Source: Candidatus Desulfofervidaceae bacterium
Lineage (GTDB): Bacteria; Desulfobacterota; Desulfofervidia; Desulfofervidales; Desulfofervidaceae
Reading direction: 5' to 3'
Length of the DNA: 7,254 nt
Assembly (NCBI GenBank): GCA_021160485.1
Contig: JAGHCL010000006.1
Location: forward strand, 1-7,254
Both the position numbers and the translations under genes were made by a program. Positions within the stretch are counted from its first letter, which is position 1. Every line of letters begins with the position of its first letter. This document shows positions 5,815 to 7,254 of this stretch, piece by piece. A model generated the notes under the pieces. It was not told the origin of the DNA and did no database searches. It was given only the letters and a program-made list of their open reading frames with translations.

Positions 5815-7254
5815 CTACCTCTGCTTTTCAGGTTTGAAGTAATCGTAAATAAGTAAAAGATTTAAAAGCAACATGATGACAATCATAGCACCAATGGCGT
5901 AGGCCTGGAAAGGACTTTTTGTCATAAAGGTAGGCACAGCTACAAAGAGATACCAGACCATAGCTAGAGTGACGGTAATCCAGAGAGCTAACGCTGGAAT
6001 GAAACAAAACCAACCCTGCTGTTTTTGCACTCTTATTACCCAAGCAGATACGGTAATTAAGGCAATAGAGGCCAGCATTTGATTGGCACCACCGAAGGCG
6101 GGCCAAATAACAGACCATGCTCCCGTCCATGCTAGGCCGATGCCGATGGCGGCAGGAATAATGGAAGCAATCCAGCGATTTATTAGAAAATTAAAGAGGG
6201 AAGGAGCTCCATTTTTTAAAGGTTCGCAAAGTTCTGTGAGCGTATACCGGGCTAGACGATTGGTAGTGTCTAAAGTAGTCATGGCAAAACTGGCAACCCA
6301 CATCGCGGCCAGGATGGTAATGAACTCCTTGGGTAACTTTAATACCGTATGCACGGCTAAACCATATGCCTTGGCAAAGACTCCTACGGGACCACCACAG
6401 GTTTTAACTGCTCCTACATAATGTTGGGCAAAAGAGAGGGCACTGCTTTTTAGTGTAGCCGTTACATCTGGAGAAAAAATGCTAAAACCATAAGCACCCA
6501 CGACTGTAATGACTAAAGTAGAGAGGAAGCCCTCAGTAAGCATAGAGCCATAGCCAATGAATAATCCTTCTATTTCTTGAGAGAGCTGTTTAGAGGTTGT
6601 GCCTGAAGCGACGAGGGAGTGGAAGCCAGATAATGAACCACAGGCAATAATCAGAGGGACGACCGGCCAAAAAGGAGTGGGTTTGCCAGCAATAAGAGAG
6701 ACGTTAAAACTGGTTACAGCAGGCAATTGAATTTTGGTGAGAGAAAAGATCACAGTTATACTGCCCAGGACTAATCCTCCAATGAGTAACCAGGCATTGA
6801 GGTAGTCTCTTGGTTGCAAAAGCACATGAACAGGTAGGGAGGCAGCAATGATAATGTAAAAAAAGAGTATAATCATCCAGACTTGATAGTTTGCTTTAAT
6901 TGGGATTTTTATTCCCAACCAGAGTGCAAGGATTAACATGCCAATACCAATGACAGTTGCCAGACCAAAATTCACTCTCAGACGGTAGAACAATGCACCC
7001 AGGATTAAGGCGGCCATAATTATCAATAGACAAGAAGAAGGCACCTGTGGTTTGACGACAAAAACCTTTCCTAAAACTGCACCAAAGGCAGCTACTACCA
7101 GAATTAGAACAAAGAAAATGAACCAGGCGAAAATAAAGCCCGTGCGTTTTTTAATTACCCGGCCAGCGATCCATTGCACGGAATGCCCATCATAGCGGAC
7201 CGAGCTCATCAGAGATAGATAATCATGAACAGCACCAATGAAAATGTTGCCTAA
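5815..7254 (-). CDS. cstA: CstA-family transporter (carbon starvation protein A), N-terminus outside window
   Basis: A polytopic inner-membrane protein of the CstA/BtsT family. Studied E. coli members import pyruvate and have been linked to peptide uptake during starvation. The frame is open to the right edge and there encodes LGNIFIGAVHDYLSL, then MSSVRYDGHSVQ, the conserved GAVxD...S.R..G.S segment. The gene therefore continues beyond 7254, and the ATG at 7207-7209 is internal. The 479 residues present carry the family blocks LQPRDYLNAW, ACGSLSGFHSLVASGTTSK, TTLDTTNRLARYTLTEL and WPAFGGANQMLASIAL, with about eleven hydrophobic spans. The C-terminus is short (DYFKPEKQR), as in the short CstA forms, and lacks the long E. 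coli tail. The next gene starts three bases after its TAG. The promoter is off the window. The substrate cannot be told from sequence. Confidence 0.93.
   Translation of the reverse strand, partial: LGNIFIGAVHDYLSLMSSVRYDGHSVQWIAGRVIKKRTGFIFAWFIFFVLILVVAAFGAVLGKVFVVKPQVPSSCLLIIMAALILGALFYRLRVNFGLATVIGIGMLILALWLGIKIPIKANYQVWMIILFFYIIIAASLPVHVLLQPRDYLNAWLLIGGLVLGSITVIFSLTKIQLPAVTSFNVSLIAGKPTPFWPVVPLIIACGSLSGFHSLVASGTTSKQLSQEIEGLFIGYGSMLTEGFLSTLVITVVGAYGFSIFSPDVTATLKSSALSFAQHYVGAVKTCGGPVGVFAKAYGLAVHTVLKLPKEFITILAAMWVASFAMTTLDTTNRLARYTLTELCEPLKNGAPSLFNFLINRWIASIIPAAIGIGLAWTGAWSVIWPAFGGANQMLASIALITVSAWVIRVQKQQGWFCFIPALALWITVTLAMVWYLFVAVPTFMTKSPFQAYAIGAMIVIMLLLNLLLIYDYFKPEKQR
5818..5822 (-). promoter_or_regulatory. 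Ribosome binding site of the 92-residue gene, inside cstA
   Basis: AGAGG on the minus strand sits in the last codons of cstA, just before its TAG at 5817-5815, six bases before the ATG at 5811. Ribosomes finishing cstA end on this site, which favours coupled translation and fixes the start of the small gene. Confidence 0.7.

Noticed and set aside
6083..6421. 112-codon plus-strand frame opposite cstA
   Set aside because: It is antisense to strongly conserved CstA motifs, has no ribosome binding site and its composition is that of a shadow frame.
7207..7209. ATG as the start of the CstA gene
   Set aside because: The same frame stays open to the window edge and encodes conserved CstA sequence (GAVHDYLSL) before this ATG, so it is an internal Met.

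Overview
This 7.25 kb window is a gene-dense piece of a bacterial chromosome, moderately AT-rich, with no RNA genes, insertion sequences, CRISPR array or other sign of a mobile element. The gene content fits a Gram-negative, probably anaerobic bacterium of the broad Desulfobacterota/Thermodesulfobacteriota type. That placement is an inference from the flavour of the proteins (FKBP-type SlyD with a Cys-rich tail, short CstA, ArsA/Get3-type ATPase) and is not proven by any single marker.

Layout. (1) 1-574, minus strand: the first 191 codons of gyrA, DNA gyrase subunit A, running off the left edge. (2) 575-915: a 341-base divergent intergenic region holding a probable gyrA promoter, a possible 25-codon leader ORF on the gyrA strand, and a direct repeat just before the next gene. 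(3) 916-3300, plus strand: a tight three-gene operon with overlapping ends: trxB (thioredoxin reductase), a YhcC/TIGR01212-type radical SAM protein, and ogt (O6-alkylguanine-DNA alkyltransferase). A weak terminator follows. (4) 3450-3956, plus strand: slyD, with its own near-consensus sigma70 promoter and a hairpin at the start of its 5' leader. (5) 3988-4025: a strong two-way terminator between convergent units. (6) 4000-7254, minus strand: a four-gene coupled cluster read from the right edge leftwards: a CstA-family transporter (N-terminus outside the window), a 92-residue protein, a single-domain ArsA/Get3-type ATPase, and a 213-residue protein with one N-terminal membrane anchor.

The first plus-strand operon looks like housekeeping for thiol redox and repair. 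slyD is a separately transcribed proline isomerase and metal-binding chaperone. The most interesting part is the minus-strand cluster. A 3-base gap, a 4-base ATGA overlap and a 14-base overlap tie a membrane transporter to a soluble deviant-Walker ATPase and two uncharacterised proteins. No function for the whole cluster can be read from sequence. A transporter whose assembly, turnover or activity depends on a dedicated Get3-like ATPase is a reasonable hypothesis.
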